64,000 bases of DNA from Cryptomeria japonica (Eukaryota > Streptophyta > Pinopsida > Cupressales > Cupressaceae), in assembly GCF_030272615.1 (NCBI RefSeq), contig NC_081409.1:204415949-204479948 (forward strand). Reading direction: 5' to 3'. The translations under genes were made by a program, and so were the position numbers. Shown here in pieces: positions 24,945 through 36,997 of this stretch (its first letter is position 1; each line of letters begins with the position of its first letter). The notes under the pieces were generated by a model. The model had not been told where the DNA came from. It saw nothing but the letters and a program-made list of their open reading frames with translations, and did no database searches.

Positions 24945-27900
24945 ATGAAGATTATATCATGGAATGTTAGGGGCTTAAATGCCCCTAGCAAGAGATGCTT
25001 GATCAAGTCTTAGTTAGATTTGGTTAAGTGGGATTTAGGTTTACTTCAGGAAACTAAACTTTCATTGGAAAACTCAGAATTCGTATTTTCTTCTTGGAAA
25101 AATTGGAGGTTTTTTTCTTGTCCAGCTGCTGGGGCTTCGGGAGGTCTGGCTCTGTTATGGAATGATTTTGTAGTTGATGTAAAATTGGTTGCATCTGAGC
25201 CTAACTGGATGTTGTCATTAGTCTCATTCAGAGCCTCAAGTTTTAAAGTATGGGTGTTCAACATTTATGCCCCCTTAGGTATTTTGGCTAAATATAGGCT
25301 GTGGCAGGAACTCATTAGGGTGTCTTCCCCCCTTAGGAATTCTTTTATCATTTTTGGGGGAGATTTTAATGCAGTTTTGAATTTAAGTGAAAAATCTGGG
25401 GGGATTTACCCAAATAAGAAATCCATGGATGATTTTAATACATTCATTGTTGACATGTCCCTTTTTGATTGCAAGCCCAAGAATGGTCTATTCACATGGA
25501 CAAATATGAGAAAAAAAATTTCTCAGATTGCGGAAAGGTTGGATAGATTTTTACTCTCATCCAACTGGTTTGATTTAGCCATTGAGTTTTTCTCTTCCAT
25601 TCTCCCCATGGCTGGATCGGATCATTTCCCAGTCTCTCTGACTATTGTATGGGATAAACCTGGTCACAAGGTTCCTTTTAAATTTGAGTCAATGTGGTTT
25701 AAGGACCCCTCTTTTCTTCCCCTCCTGAGACAATGGTGGGGAGAGGCTCCTTTCTGTAGGGGTTCCAGAATGTTTCAATTGGTTAAGAAGATTACTTTCT
25801 TAAAAAAAAATATTAGGGGTTGGAACTCCCTTCATTTCAAGATATTTTTGCAGAAAAACAGAGGGTTTTAGACATGTTAGAGGTCCTCAATAGGCATGTC
25901 TTGCTGCATGGTTTGGGCTCTAGGGTGTTGGATGAACTCAGGTCTCTTAGGAGTGAGCTAGAAGAAATCTTGGCTAGAGAGGAAGTTTATTGGAGACAAA
26001 AATCTCGGGAGTTATGGCTAGCTGATGGTGATAAGAATACAAAAATTTTTCATGCTAGCACTAAATTGAAAAGGGCTAGGAATAGGATTTCTTGTATTCA
26101 GGATTGTCAGGGGAATATCCTTTCTGAGGATGAGGATATCTCTAAGGAAGCAGTTAAGTTTTTTAAGAATCTTCTTTCTTCTAAGAATATTGAGGATTCA
26201 AACAATATCTCATCTCTTATTCCTTCTCTTGTCTCTCCTGAGGATAATAGAATGTTAATGTCTCCTTTTTCAATAGAAGAAGTTCGGGGAGCTGTTTTTG
26301 CTATGAATTCGAATAAGGCTCCTGGGCCTGATGGTTTTACTCGTTTGTTTTTTCAAAAATGTTGGGAGTTTGTCGATTAGGATGTCCTTTTGGCTTTAGA
26401 GGAAGCTAGGAGGAATAGGTCTATCCTCAAAGAAATGAACACTACCTTGATTGTCATTTTACCTAAAAAGGATGATCCTAAAACTTTCGTAGATTTCCAT
26501 CCTATAGCTTTATGTAACACCGTTTATAAGATATTCTATAAAGTAATTGCAATGAGGTTGGCTAAGTTATTACCAAGAATAATATCCCTTGAGCAAGGAG
26601 GTTTTGTCCCTCAAAGGGAAACTATTGAAGGGGCTATAGTTGCACATGAGGTCCTACATTCGATTTTTGCCCAGAAATCTCCTGCAATGATTCTTAAGTT
26701 AGACATGATGAAAGCCTATGATAGGGTTGAATGGAAAGCATTAAAAATTGTCCTGTCAAGGTTGGGTTTCTCCCTGGCTTGGATAAAATGGATTATGGCT
26801 TGCATTTCCTCGGCAAGATTCTCGGTTCTTATTAATGGGTTCCCCTGTGGTTTCTTTCACTCTACTAGGGGTTTAAGGCAAGGGGATCCGCTTCACCCTT
26901 TTTATTTATTCTACTAGCTGAAGTTCTGAGTCGGGCAATTGGCTCAACTCGTGAGAGTGGTTCATGGAAGGGCATTAAAATTCAGAATTTTGATCAGAGG
27001 ATCTCTCATTGTCTTTTTGCTGATGACACCCTCCTATTTGGTTGTGCAACCTTGAAGGAGGCTCGGGCTATTGATCAAGTGATTAGGAATTATGTAGCTT
27101 TTTCGGGTCAGAAGGTCAACAACAAAAAATCTAAGGTTTTCTTCTTAAATACTCACTCCCTGCTCCGGGATAAGCTTCAAAAGTTTTGGGGTTTCCAACT
27201 TGGGGATCTTCCCTGTACTTATTTAGGTGTTCCTTTTTTTGCTAATAAGGTTAAGGTTAGTTTTTGGGATAAAATAGTTTCAAGGGTGTCTAAGAAAATT
27301 TTGGCATGGAACCACAAATGGCTTACCATGGCAGGGAAAATTGTGTTGATTAAGTCAGTCTTGAATGCGGTGCCAACTTACTTAATGTCAATTCTCAAAG
27401 CTCCAAAGGATGTTATTGTTAGTTTAAAGGATACTCTAAGGTCTTTTCTTTGGAACAACAACAAGGATGGGAAATCTAGGATCCCTCTATTAGCTTGGGA
27501 TAAGGTTTGTCTTCCTAAAGAACTTGGGGGATCTGGAATTCGTAGCTTGGAAAATCAAAATTTGACACTGGGGGCCAAATTAGTGTGGAAATTGTATGAT
27601 AATCCAACCTCCCTTTGGGCTAGAATCATTTTCACCAATTATCTTTCTAATGGAGATAGGGAGTCTATATTTTGGGCTGAGACTCTACCTAAGGGGTTGG
27701 CCATTTGGAATTTCATGGGAAAATGTAGAAGAGTCTTGCTGCCGCATCTTTCTTGGGTTGTGCATAATGGTTTGAAAGTTAGATTTTCGGATGATGCTTG
27801 GAATGGTCATTGTCCTATGGATTCTATTAGGGATTGGTCACCCTTGAAATCTATTCTTTTGGATAAATGGGCGGCCTACTTATCAGACTATTTTACTGTA

Positions 27901-29198
27901 GTTCATGATGGTAATATGGTGATGGCCCAATGGAAGTCGATTGAGTTTCTTCCTATTAGTCTTAGTCTAAAAGCAGATTTTTATTCTACTCTTAGAAACA
28001 AAATAATCATCTTATCTGAGCTCGATGATGAGCTAATTTGGACCAAGAACTCTACTGGAAAGTATTCAGTGAAAGATGGATATAATTCCCTTATGCCGGT
28101 CAAGGATCTCTCTTCTTGGCCTTACAAATTATTCTAGCATCTCGCATGTCTTCCGAAGGCTGGAGCCTTTGCATGGCTTGTTGTTCAAGACAGGGTCCTT
28201 ACTGGGATGAGACTGGATAGGATGGGTTATCTATTGTCTTCCCTTGTGTTCTCTATAATCAGAAATTGGAATCATCATCTCATCTTTTTCTTCATTGTGA
28301 TTTTGCTCTAGGATGTTGGAATTGGTTCTTTGAGAAGTTAGGTCTCTCTTTTGTTACTAGTGGGGACCTCCTCTCACACTTCAGAGCTTGGCCTCTTTTG
28401 TTCTCTTATTCTTTTTATGCTTGCCTTTGGATCATAGCTCCATCGATCATTGTTTGGAACATATGGTTAGAGAGAAATAATAGGATCTTCAAAAAATCAT
28501 CCACGTCGCTCTCTGATATCTTAGTCAAGATAGAGGTTTCTATCTCGGAGGTGGCCTTGTCATATATTCATAAGAATTTAGATCATCTGACATCCTTCTC
28601 CCATTGGGATGGCATGATCACAAGGACATGGAAATCCTTGTCTATTATTCCCTCCCATGGGTCAGTTTCAAAGGGTATGGCTTTTAAAAATAAGAGAATT
28701 ATGGCTACCTGGGTTCCTCCTCCTCCGGGTCATTATAAACTCCATTTTGATGGTGCTTCCAAGGGGAACCCGGGTATGGTGGGGGCTGGTATGGCCATTC
28801 TGGATCAAAATGCAATTTTAATATCTGCTCAATGTCATGCCCTTGGGTTTCATTCAAACAACTTTGCTGAATGTCAAGCTCTATCACTTGGGATTGACAT
28901 GGCTATTTCCCTTGGGATAAAACATCTTCACATTCAGGGGGATTCAATGGTTGTTATCCAAAGTGTTTTGAATTGTAAAAGTAATTGTTGGCATTTGAAG
29001 TATTTAATTGACCACATCTTGGAGAAATTATCTTTTTTTGATACCTATTTGTTATCTCATTGTTTTCAAGAGTTAAATAAACTGGCATATTTCCTTGCTA
29101 ATTTGGCAATTGACTCGGCTGCTTTTCATAAGAATGTGGAAATTGGTGACATTCCTCAAGATGTCCTCCCTGGGTATATGCCTCTTCCCAAAGATTAA
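24945..29198 (+). pseudogene. L-c ORF2: endonuclease, reverse transcriptase, RNase H
   Basis: Endonuclease: MKIISWNVRGLNAPSK start, LLQETKL, intact GGDFNAV (about 25360), AGSDHFPVSL. RT: LKLDMMKAYDRVEW (motif A, about 26697), GLRQGDPL (motif B), LFADDTLLFG (motif C, about 27012), all catalytic residues kept. Zinc-binding region near 28245-28300: second Cys replaced by Tyr. RNase H: HFDGASKGNPG, FAECQAL and GDSMVV intact, but the last acidic residue is Tyr. Breaks: TAG at 25011, a one-base loss near 25840, TAG at 26378, a one-base loss near 26888, TAG at 28135 and a frameshift near 28240. Otherwise well preserved. Confidence 0.92.
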
Positions 29199-30189
29199 TT
29201 TCATCTGTTTTGAGTTTTTTCCTCCATTTCTTAATGAAGTATATAGATTATCCCCTTCTCAGATTTTGTATTGGGTTAGATGGTAATATATGTACTTCTT
29301 GAGGATTGGGGAGGCAATAAGTCAGGTGGCAATAAATTATAATAAGTTCCTTCTCTTTATCTTCATTTCTCACTGAAGTATACATATTATCCTCTCCCCA
29401 GTACAACCTATATTTGTTCTTTTTGTGCTAATAGGATTCTTTTATTTCTATCTGCATTTGAAGTACTTATACATCTCTTCTCTTGGGGTAGATGTTAATG
29501 TGTGTATTCTTGGAGGATTGGAGAGGTTTGCTCAGTTTATTTTACTAACTCATGAGTTACATATGTCTTGGAGATATACCTGGATCAAGCAGAAGGATGG
29601 GGTGTTTATCCCGGGTGTTTTGGCTTATCTTGTTTAACTATGGGTGCTTGTTCTATTATTTGTAAATGTTGTTATTAAGTATGCCCTTGTGTCTTATATT
29701 GTTCACATTCAAACATAAAAGTTTAAAGTGATGGTATCCTACTTTGGGACATTGATTCATTATTTTTACATACTTGTGTGTAATCCCAAACAGGGCTCGA
29801 GGCCCTTTGCTTCCTTGATCCGGTTGGTCTTATGGTGCACGGAAATTGTTTTTTATCTTGCTTTATTCTTTGGTGCCACTTTAAGAGTTTCTCGTTTCTT
29901 ACTCATTGGCAAAAAGCTTGTCTATGTATGGTGGCTGGAAGATTAATTATAGGAATGCACTTCTATTTTTCACCACACAGAGTGTCTTTATTGAGAGTTA
30001 TGTTTGTGTATTTTTGGGGTACGGGGGAGTTTTCTTGTATGAGAGTAATCCTTTCCTCATAAATTCATTATTTGTTTCCTCCCTTGTTGATTGCACGGCT
30101 TTGGTTTCTCCATGTTCATAACGTGGCAAAGTTTGTGATCCTTTGAGTAATCTTGTTCGTGTGGATATCTTGAGCCATTAATTGGCTTG
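29199..30189 (+). other. L-c 3' region, first part
   Basis: No domain recognised. Three loosely similar units of about 100-130 bp occur at 29215-29530, each with GAAGTA-A-ATA, a CCCC word, and in two of them CTT-GAGGATTGG-GAGG. They may be remains of a tandem array comparable to the one in L-b. Confidence 0.45.
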
Positions 30190-31370
30190 GCTGGCATTTG
30201 TTACGACTTATCAAATTGCCATTAGTTTTTATATTCAAAGTCATACTATATATTTTACTCGGTTAGCATTACCGAATCATGCAATCGGTACACACAGAGA
30301 AGTTGGTATGAACAATCTAGTCGGTATGAACAATCTAGTCGGTTACAGAAGAAAGCAGTCACATAACGCAGTATTCACTGAGCTGTTTACCGAGTATCTT
30401 TTTATGGCTACCGAGCAATAAATTTAACTCACTGAGTTGATATTCATCAAATGAAATGTGTTACTAGATACATTGAACTTGGACATGCACATGAAAACAT
30501 GTTACAAGATCGAGGCACATCTAACCGTTATTACATTGGAAATTGCACTCGAAGATTGTGTATGATTGCAAGGTCAATCTAACCAATGAAATATTTTGTT
30601 TAGTTATTCATTTGAGGAATCTTGTTTGTAAGATCGAAGCAATGAATTAGATCACCGCTTTAAGAGATCTATTTATACAGTATGGGAAGAGAGTAAAAAA
30701 AGTGTATGTATGAAGGAAGACTGTTATAGAGACACAGAGAGGTCACCGAGAAGGTTATCAGAGAACAGTCGAAGAACAGAGTAAATAGAATGGTTTACTG
30801 AGTTACAATATGGGTTACCAAGGTATTCTATAAGCAAGGTAATCTTATTCTGAGCACATAGAATCTTCTATAACATTTCAGATGTAAAGTTGCAGATATT
30901 TGTAATGATTTTATTGTAATATTGTGAAGTTGAAAGAGAAACCTTTAATAGGGTAAAAGACTCTAACCAAGTCTATAAATTATAAATCCTCTAACCAGGT
31001 GCAGCATTCAGATTAATGTTGTAAAATCCTTTAGCAAGGTAGATCTAACAGATCTTATTACTCCTAACAGGGTAAGCTATCAGAAATAGCTAAATGTAGC
31101 TCTAACTGAGCAATCTTTATTATTGCAGTAGTGAAGTTGTGGGTGCCATCCCCACCACGGTTTTTCTCTCTAACCAAGAGTTTCTGCGTAACCAAAATAT
31201 ATGTGTTATGGAGTGAATCATGTATGATTGTTATCTGTTTGTTTTAACTTTATTTTATGTTACTCCACTATTCTGTTTATGCATAACAGCAAGGTTATTA
31301 TTGAAGAAAGGTTTTGGAGTACTGATTCACCCCTCCCCTCTCAGTACATTAGCTTTCCATATTGGGCCTA
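30190..31370 (+). mobile_element. Solo LTR, copia-like, inside L-c
   Basis: About 1.2 kb with typical copia-LTR wording: a start near TGGCTGGCATTTGTTACG, many CTAACCAGGT and CTAACCAAG words around 30990-31190, then CACCCCTCCCCTCTCAGTAC, ending CCTAACA at about 31370. There is no primer-binding site after it and no polypurine tract before it, hence a solo LTR. The exact ends and a 5-bp duplication could not be fixed. Confidence 0.6.
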
Positions 31371-31682
31371 ACAGCTTTATGCTTCGCATGGACATTGTCA
31401 TCATATTTTAGTAAGATGGCAGCTTTTGTTTCTGTCTTGCATTCTTGGTGCCGAGTTTTTTGAAAATATCATCATTGTTTGTTTAGGGTGGTAGCTTGGA
31501 TAATGACATAATTATTGATTAGTTTTTCATCCTCTCGTGGTTGTTTTTACTATCTTATGATGACATTGGGTTCTTTTATTCTCCTTGGCTCTCCTGGCTT
31601 TGCATTTGCTTTCCTGATGGAATCAGTGGGTTACCACATTCTATTGCCCCGCAAACATTATGTTTTTTAAGACTCTTTTGTT

Positions 31683-32264
31683 TTGGACGATGAGAAGCTC
31701 AGGTGTTTGTTTCAAATTCATTCGGTGGATTTTTCTTTGGCTTTTCGCAAAGTTTTGGGAAAGCGATGGCTTGTGGATAACCCAGGTTGTTTCCTTGCTG
31801 ATATTGCATCTCGGTTTCTCACTGTATGTATGGATGTGCTTCTAGATTTTGCTATGGTTAGGGAAATTTGTGATACATATTTCAACTCACACTTTTACTC
31901 TTCGGTTGATTTGGATAATGCTCTCTCTAATTACCGCTTTGATTTTGCTAATTTTGCATATGTTAGCTTTATTACTCGTTCTCAGTTATTATCCTCTAGG
32001 TGGCATGGGGAACTCCTTTCAATTTTAAGGAATGGGCTAATATCTAACATATATGATGACACATTATTTGAATTGGTAGCCCTTTTAGACTATGTATCAC
32101 CAGATTGTCTGGTTGCAGAGGTTAATGTTTTTGCAGGATTGTATTTTCTTTTAGAATCAATACCTAATGTTCAAGCTTCGCCAGTCTGGATTCCTCCTAT
32201 ACAAATGGTGCCTCCTTCCTCTCCACCATTAGAAGGGCCTATCTCATGGCTCTCAATTCATTGA
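31683..32264 (+). CDS. L-c third open frame, unknown function
   Basis: 193 codons open, on the sense strand, between RNase H and the 3' end. I do not recognise a family. It is rich in Leu, Phe, Asp and Ser, looks alpha-helical (FLTVCMDVLLDFAMVREIC), and ends in a Pro-rich tail (VWIPPIQMVPPSSPP). It occupies the same place as ORF3 of L-d and L-e, but I cannot show sequence homology to them by eye. The frame is open further upstream than the first ATG, so the start is uncertain. In an element with several stops elsewhere, a 193-codon open frame is notable but could be chance. Confidence 0.4.
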   Translation: MDDEKLRCLFQIHSVDFSLAFRKVLGKRWLVDNPGCFLADIASRFLTVCMDVLLDFAMVREICDTYFNSHFYSSVDLDNALSNYRFDFANFAYVSFITRSQLLSSRWHGELLSILRNGLISNIYDDTLFELVALLDYVSPDCLVAEVNVFAGLYFLLESIPNVQASPVWIPPIQMVPPSSPPLEGPISWLSIH

Positions 32265-32821
32265 CATCATGATCTTGGATTTCTGTTTGAGTGTAGCAGG
32301 TTTTCTGTCCGCAGGTTTTTTGAGCAAGGGTATGTTTTCATCTGGTTTTTTCCTCATTTTGGCAAGTAGAATTGTTGTTTGTGGAACACTATGGTGTTGA
32401 GCAGGTGATACAAAATCTTTTCAAGCATGGAAGCTTTGTGGCTGTGTTCCCCCTTTTTTACAGTTTATTCTTCAAAATTCTTTTTTGGGTCCTATGGAGA
32501 ATGATACGCATCTTCGAAGAATCATGTAAGGGGAGGGTGTTAATATCAAGTATGTAATGGGTCTATGGGGATTTTTTGGATAATGTTAGGTATATTCTGA
32601 TAAGCTTTGTAACGGGAGGGTGTTTAAACTCAGATATGTAATTGGGTATATGAGGATCTAAATTTTAGTTTTTTTCTCTTTTTTGGGCCACAACTAGAGG
32701 TTTTCTTGCGGGTTCTTTCCTATCGGTATGCCCTTTGAACCCGTTCTGTATTTTCAACTCTTAAATTTAATAAAATATAAGTTTAGTGGCTTGTCCACTT
32801 TTATCAAAAAAAAAAAAAAAA
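32265..32821 (+). other. L-c 3' tail with a duplicated word
   Basis: Holds two similar blocks, GTAAGGGGAGGGTGTTAATA (about 32527) and GTAACGGGAGGGTGTTTAAA (about 32610). Then come the conserved AGAGGTTTTCTT and TTTCCTATCGGTATGCCC words, an AATAAAATATAAG signal near 32770, and TTTTATC plus A16. Confidence 0.65.
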
Positions 32822-33125
32822 GAATTTTTTTTTAATAAGTAAATAGCTGTAGAGGGGCAACACCCTTGTATTAATCAAAATAGGAGAATACAAGGCTTGG
32901 TTTAGTGAGAGCAGTAGGGGGAAAGAACTAGGAAGAAAACCCCTTACCCTAGCTCTATTCCACATACAAGAAGAAACCAGCAATGGAGGCTGGACAAGTA
33001 CAAAACACCAGTCGACAAACGTTGGAAGTACATAAAAGAACCAACTAGAGGCCTTCAAACAAACAACAATAAATAGAAAACAGAGAATCATGAGAAAGGT
33101 GACACAACCAGAATCATTCGGAGTC

Positions 33126-34049
33126 TTAAGAAGCATCGTCCACAGGAGAACGAGTTGCATCCAGAATTATTGGGCATTCAGTGCCATAGGTCGATTGAGC
33201 CACCAATTCAGCCTTCTCCCTAGGGAGTCGGTAGTCATTTGGAAACCACTTCTCGCCAATCCCAAACCCCCAGACATTACCATCAACCAAATATTCATTC
33301 TCTAGAATGCCAAATCCTTTTGCACCCGCTAACCCTTCATCTCGAAGATATTTTTCCCTCCATTCTGAAGTGAAGCCATTTTGAATGTATGTCACCTTAA
33401 ACACAAATTCAATATTCCTAATGATGGCAGGCTAGGTTTCTTGAAGAGCATCATAGTCCAAAGAGTTCACAATCACTAACTTTCTCAGCTCCGCCCTATT
33501 GCCCAAGGACATATAGTAATTTTGGGGAAGCGGTATTCTCAAGTTTCCATCAATGTTGTCCAACTTGGCATCAATTTCCCCTAGTAGGTGGTGTTTAAAC
33601 ACCATTTGAGTTAAAAGATTTTCTCTCTGCTTGCTAGTCCCCATGTATATCACCATTGCAAGGAAAAAGGCTAGGATATCGGCATTGGTTTTGTACCTGT
33701 GATAAGCCATAAGGAATTCCTTCTCTAGTATCATTTTAAGGCTCTGAAGTATAAGAGGATGTCAAGAGTAGAGGACCTCCTACAAACGTTTGTCAGTGAT
33801 TTTGCCTAGGAAGGCCATCTATCGACAAGTAGCTTCAAGGTGAATTGGGGATTCCATTACAAGTCACCGAGTGAAAAATGCAATTATTTGATGGGGAAAT
33901 GAGGACATTCCTTTGTTAAGTAGAAAGACATCAAACCAGGGGATACGAGCACCTGGCAAATAGTTCATGCCTATTGAATACACACACGCATGAAGTGACA
34001 GTGTCCAATCATCTTCTGAGACAAAGTTCATCAACTTAATGTCGGTCAT
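33126..34049 (-). pseudogene. L-d ORF3, unknown conserved protein
   Basis: Three minus-strand pieces (34049-33864, 33734-33432, 33404-33126) belong to one decayed protein. The middle piece reads LQSLKMILEKEFLMAYHRYK, then ILAFFLAMVIYMGTSKQREN, then NYYMSLGNRAELRKL. It aligns with L-e ORF3 along its length: MESPIHLEATCR/MEANFTLHSTKK, MAFLGKITDKRL/LAFIGVISNKWL, and LGNRAELRKL/LLWRDSADRMK. The last piece (FTSEWREKYLRDEGLAGAKG) has no counterpart seen in L-e. Predicted mostly helical. No known domain recognised. Stops and breaks show decay. Confidence 0.6.
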
Positions 34050-34323
34050 CTTTATCCATCAAGTAATTATATGCATATCTTGACAGGATCTAGTTGTAAC
34101 TAGATATCAATTAAAGGTTTGCACATGTCCAATTGCCACAGAGCGCATATCGACACAGACCAATATTGACGGTAGAGAGCCACGTCTCGGTGGCAAGAAG
34201 AATCCTTAATTGGTGAACCAAATCAATCAGTTGATCAATCCACCGAGAACCATGACCATTAGGTTAAGTAAAAAATATAGAGGCCTAATTGGGGAGGCAA
34301 TACAACCAGTTTGCGCCACAACC

Positions 34324-34555
34324 GATAGGTCAATCGGAGAAACATATCAACTGGAAGGAGAAATGGAGACCACAACTGGCAAGTAACTCAATCGGTAAGC
34401 ACCACCACCGGTAAGATAATCAGGAATTCATATCAACCGGTAGGTCAATAAGAGAAACATATTAGGCAGAAGGAGAAGATAATCAGTAGAGACCACAACT
34501 GACAAACTCAATCGGAAAGCACCACCACCGGCAAGATAATCAGATCATATCAACT
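34324..34555 (-). repeat. Two tandem units of about 117 bp in the L-d 3' region
   Basis: Both units carry ATAGGTCAAT or GTAGGTCAAT, GAGAAACATAT, GAGACCACAACTG, ACTCAATCGG, AAGCACCACCACCGG and AAGATAATCAG in the same order. They sit directly after RNase H, the same relative place as the large array of L-b, and share ATCGGT/ACCGAT-type words with it. Confidence 0.85.
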
Positions 34556-34608
34556 GGTGGAAGTTCATTTGGAATGAAAAAGCAGTCAAAAAGACCTAAT
34601 CAGAGTGC

Positions 34609-36095
34609 CTAGGGGGGGTCACCATCGGTAATCGCCATTTTAGAGAGTCTGTTAGCCTCTCCACTACCTTTCCTATAGATATTGCTAATACAAAATTTAT
34701 CAAAGGTGGCTAGCAACACTAGAGCCGGTTGAAGCCACTGGTTAAGGCACCAATTAGGGGTGTTGTTACAGTGGACAACATTAACCAAATTTAGTGAGTA
34801 TCCCTCTAGATGAATTCTCTGCACCCCAAGCTCCATCCCTAGTTGCAGTCCTCTTAAAGCCGCTCTGAATTTAGCTTCGTTATTAGTAGAAACTCCAATC
34901 TTTTCAGAGATTTCTTTTATACAAATACCATCGAAATTCCTCAATATACACCCAATACCACTTTGACCCAAGTTACTAGCAGAAGCACCATCAAAGTTAA
35001 CCTTGAACTACCCAGGCTCTGGCACTTCTCATTTAACACCCAATCTTGGATTGACTCGATCCACTGGGGATCCCTTGCCAAAAAGCAATGGAATAAGCAG
35101 ATTTGGAAGTGCCAGCTTAATCTTCCAATCCCAGTCTGTATATATTTTTTTATTTAATGATTTGGATTCAGCAGCCTCATTCAGGAGCTTAGACAAATGG
35201 TTCTCAATTTTCCCACATAGAGTCATTAAGCTCATCTCTTTACCCTGGAAAATTCTACGATTCTTTTCTTTCCAAATTTCCCACATCAGAAGAGATGGTA
35301 AAATATAAAGTAAATCAGCAAATATAGCATTTCCTTCTAGTTTAGACCATTCCAGAAACCACTCATCTAGCCCTGATGGGAAGGGGCCAAATATTCTCAA
35401 TTTTCTCATGAAATGCCACCAATAGTGACTGGAGAACTTGCAGTGGAGAAGTAGATGATTCACAGTCTCTTCTTGCTCTTGACATAAAATGCATCTACTA
35501 GGTCCATTGATGCCCATTGAATAGAGTCTTTCTTTAGTTAGTATCTTTTTTTGACAAGCTAGCCAAGCAAATGAACCTGCTTTGGGTAGGAGATGTCGAT
35601 GCCAAAAAAGATTAACAGGCCAATATTTTTTGTCTATAGCTGCTTCTTTCAATTTGTAACCAAAACATACCTTGTATTTACCATTAGAGGAACCGCACCA
35701 CCTAATATTGTCCTTTTCAAGGGAAGGGAAAATAACCCTCTTGCTGAGAATGTCGGCAAACAAGTCTTTCTAGTGCTGATCCAAGTCCAAGGGATCCAAG
35801 GAGTTACATTTCCACTTAGCAATGCCATTTTCTTGAATAGGGTAACCATAATCACAGATATTGTGACCTCAGAGGCGACATGTTTCTACCATAATAGGTT
35901 GCAGAGAAGGGTTGAGACATAAGATAGCTTCACCAGCCAAAGAATCAATCCAAAAGGAGGCATCCCTTCCATTCCTGACATCCCAGGTAACCTGATCACT
36001 TATGATTTCCCTGCTTTCCATAATAAAATTCCAGATGGCTGAACCTCTCGGGGGTTGTTTATAGTGAGAATCCTTTTTGGCTCCAGTGAGTCCAA
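34609..36095 (-). pseudogene. L-d ORF2 C-terminal part with zinc-binding region and RNase H
   Basis: The minus-strand reading begins with SAIWNFIMESREIISDQVTW, then the connection domain, then CILCQEQEETVNHLLLHC (zinc-binding, ligands intact, about 35488-35435). It ends in RNase H with VNFDGAS (about 34996) and NNEAKFRAAL. Stops at 35770-35772 and 35008-35010 fall where Trp is expected. In RNase H the second acidic residue is Lys, GDS has become GYS and the final AD is AN, so three of four catalytic positions are lost. Confidence 0.85.
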
Positions 36096-36997
36096 ATATT
36101 TTTGTTTTAGAGATAAAAATTGGAGAAAAAAATGGTGGATTAAAAAAAGAAAAACAATTTGTGGAACATGTGTCATTTTTCCCAATATGCAGTTGTAGAA
36201 AGAATGTTGAAACCTGATTATGTGTGCTTGCCTAGGTGGGAAGGACTTTCTGAATTTGTCTTTGTTACCTTTTGGAGGAGTGCTTATTTTTGTGGGGCAC
36301 AATTCTCTTCGTTCTTGCTCCTTACATTCTTGATAGGACTTTTGAGAGTATTGACATAGCTTTTTGTTTTTTCCTCTTATCCTTTTTCCAACCACATGAG
36401 AATATAGGGTGTTGTGGAAAAGAAAAGGGCTAAAAATAAGTAGCAAGACAAAATGCCACATCATTTAGATAAATTTTCTTTCCTTTTGTTTAAATATTTT
36501 AATTTCTTTTTTCCTCAAATTTTAGGTGCATGGATTATTATTAATACAAATAAAAAATAATTAAACATTCATGGACCACTAGTTTGACAAATAATTCTTA
36601 CATTCATGAACCACTAGTTTGACAAACAACTAGTAAATAAGTTGAGTAGTGCCACCTAAGGTAATGACGAGTACCTGCCTTTATGGTATTGTAATAAATT
36701 ATTATTGTAATTTTTAATTTTATTATAATTTTAAATTATTTTTATTTTAAAATTATATTTTTGTACTATAAATTATAACTCACTTTAATAAAATGATATT
36801 AATAATTATAATATTTTATAAATATTATAGTCAAAAAATATATTTTTCATATGAATATAATCCTAATTTAATTAAAAAATTTATATAACTATACTTTTAT
36901 AATAATACTAATCTTAAAATTAATTATTAATTATAATAAAATTAATCTTAAACTTAATTAATAATTAATTATTAATTTAAGATTATATATATTATTT

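Larger units (their letters stand above)
22672..32821 (+). mobile_element. Full-length LINE L-c, interrupted by a solo LTR
   Basis: About 10.15 kb including a 1.2 kb LTR, so about 9.0 kb without it, the same length as L-b. Order: ORF1 (22679-24939), ORF2 (24945-29198), long 3' region, A tail at 32806-32821. The word GAA plus a T-run flanks both ends (22650-22671 and 32822-32833), consistent with a target-site duplication inside a poly-T tract, namely the A tail of L-d on the other strand. L-c is less decayed than L-b. Confidence 0.88.
32823..36104 (-). mobile_element. 5'-truncated LINE L-d
   Basis: The A tail appears as the T-run at 32825-32833. Reading on the minus strand from 36104: the part of ORF2 after the RT core, zinc-binding region, RNase H, a tandem repeat block, ORF3, and a 3' end with GGGGTTTTCTTCCTAGTTC resembling those of L-b and L-c. 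The 5' break abuts the first base of copy B. No clear target-site duplication; the left flank would now lie before L-c (about 22640). Confidence 0.85.

Noticed and set aside
32804-33160. 118-codon minus-strand frame ending in a Phe run
   Set aside because: It reads through the A/T tails of L-c and L-d; no coding character.
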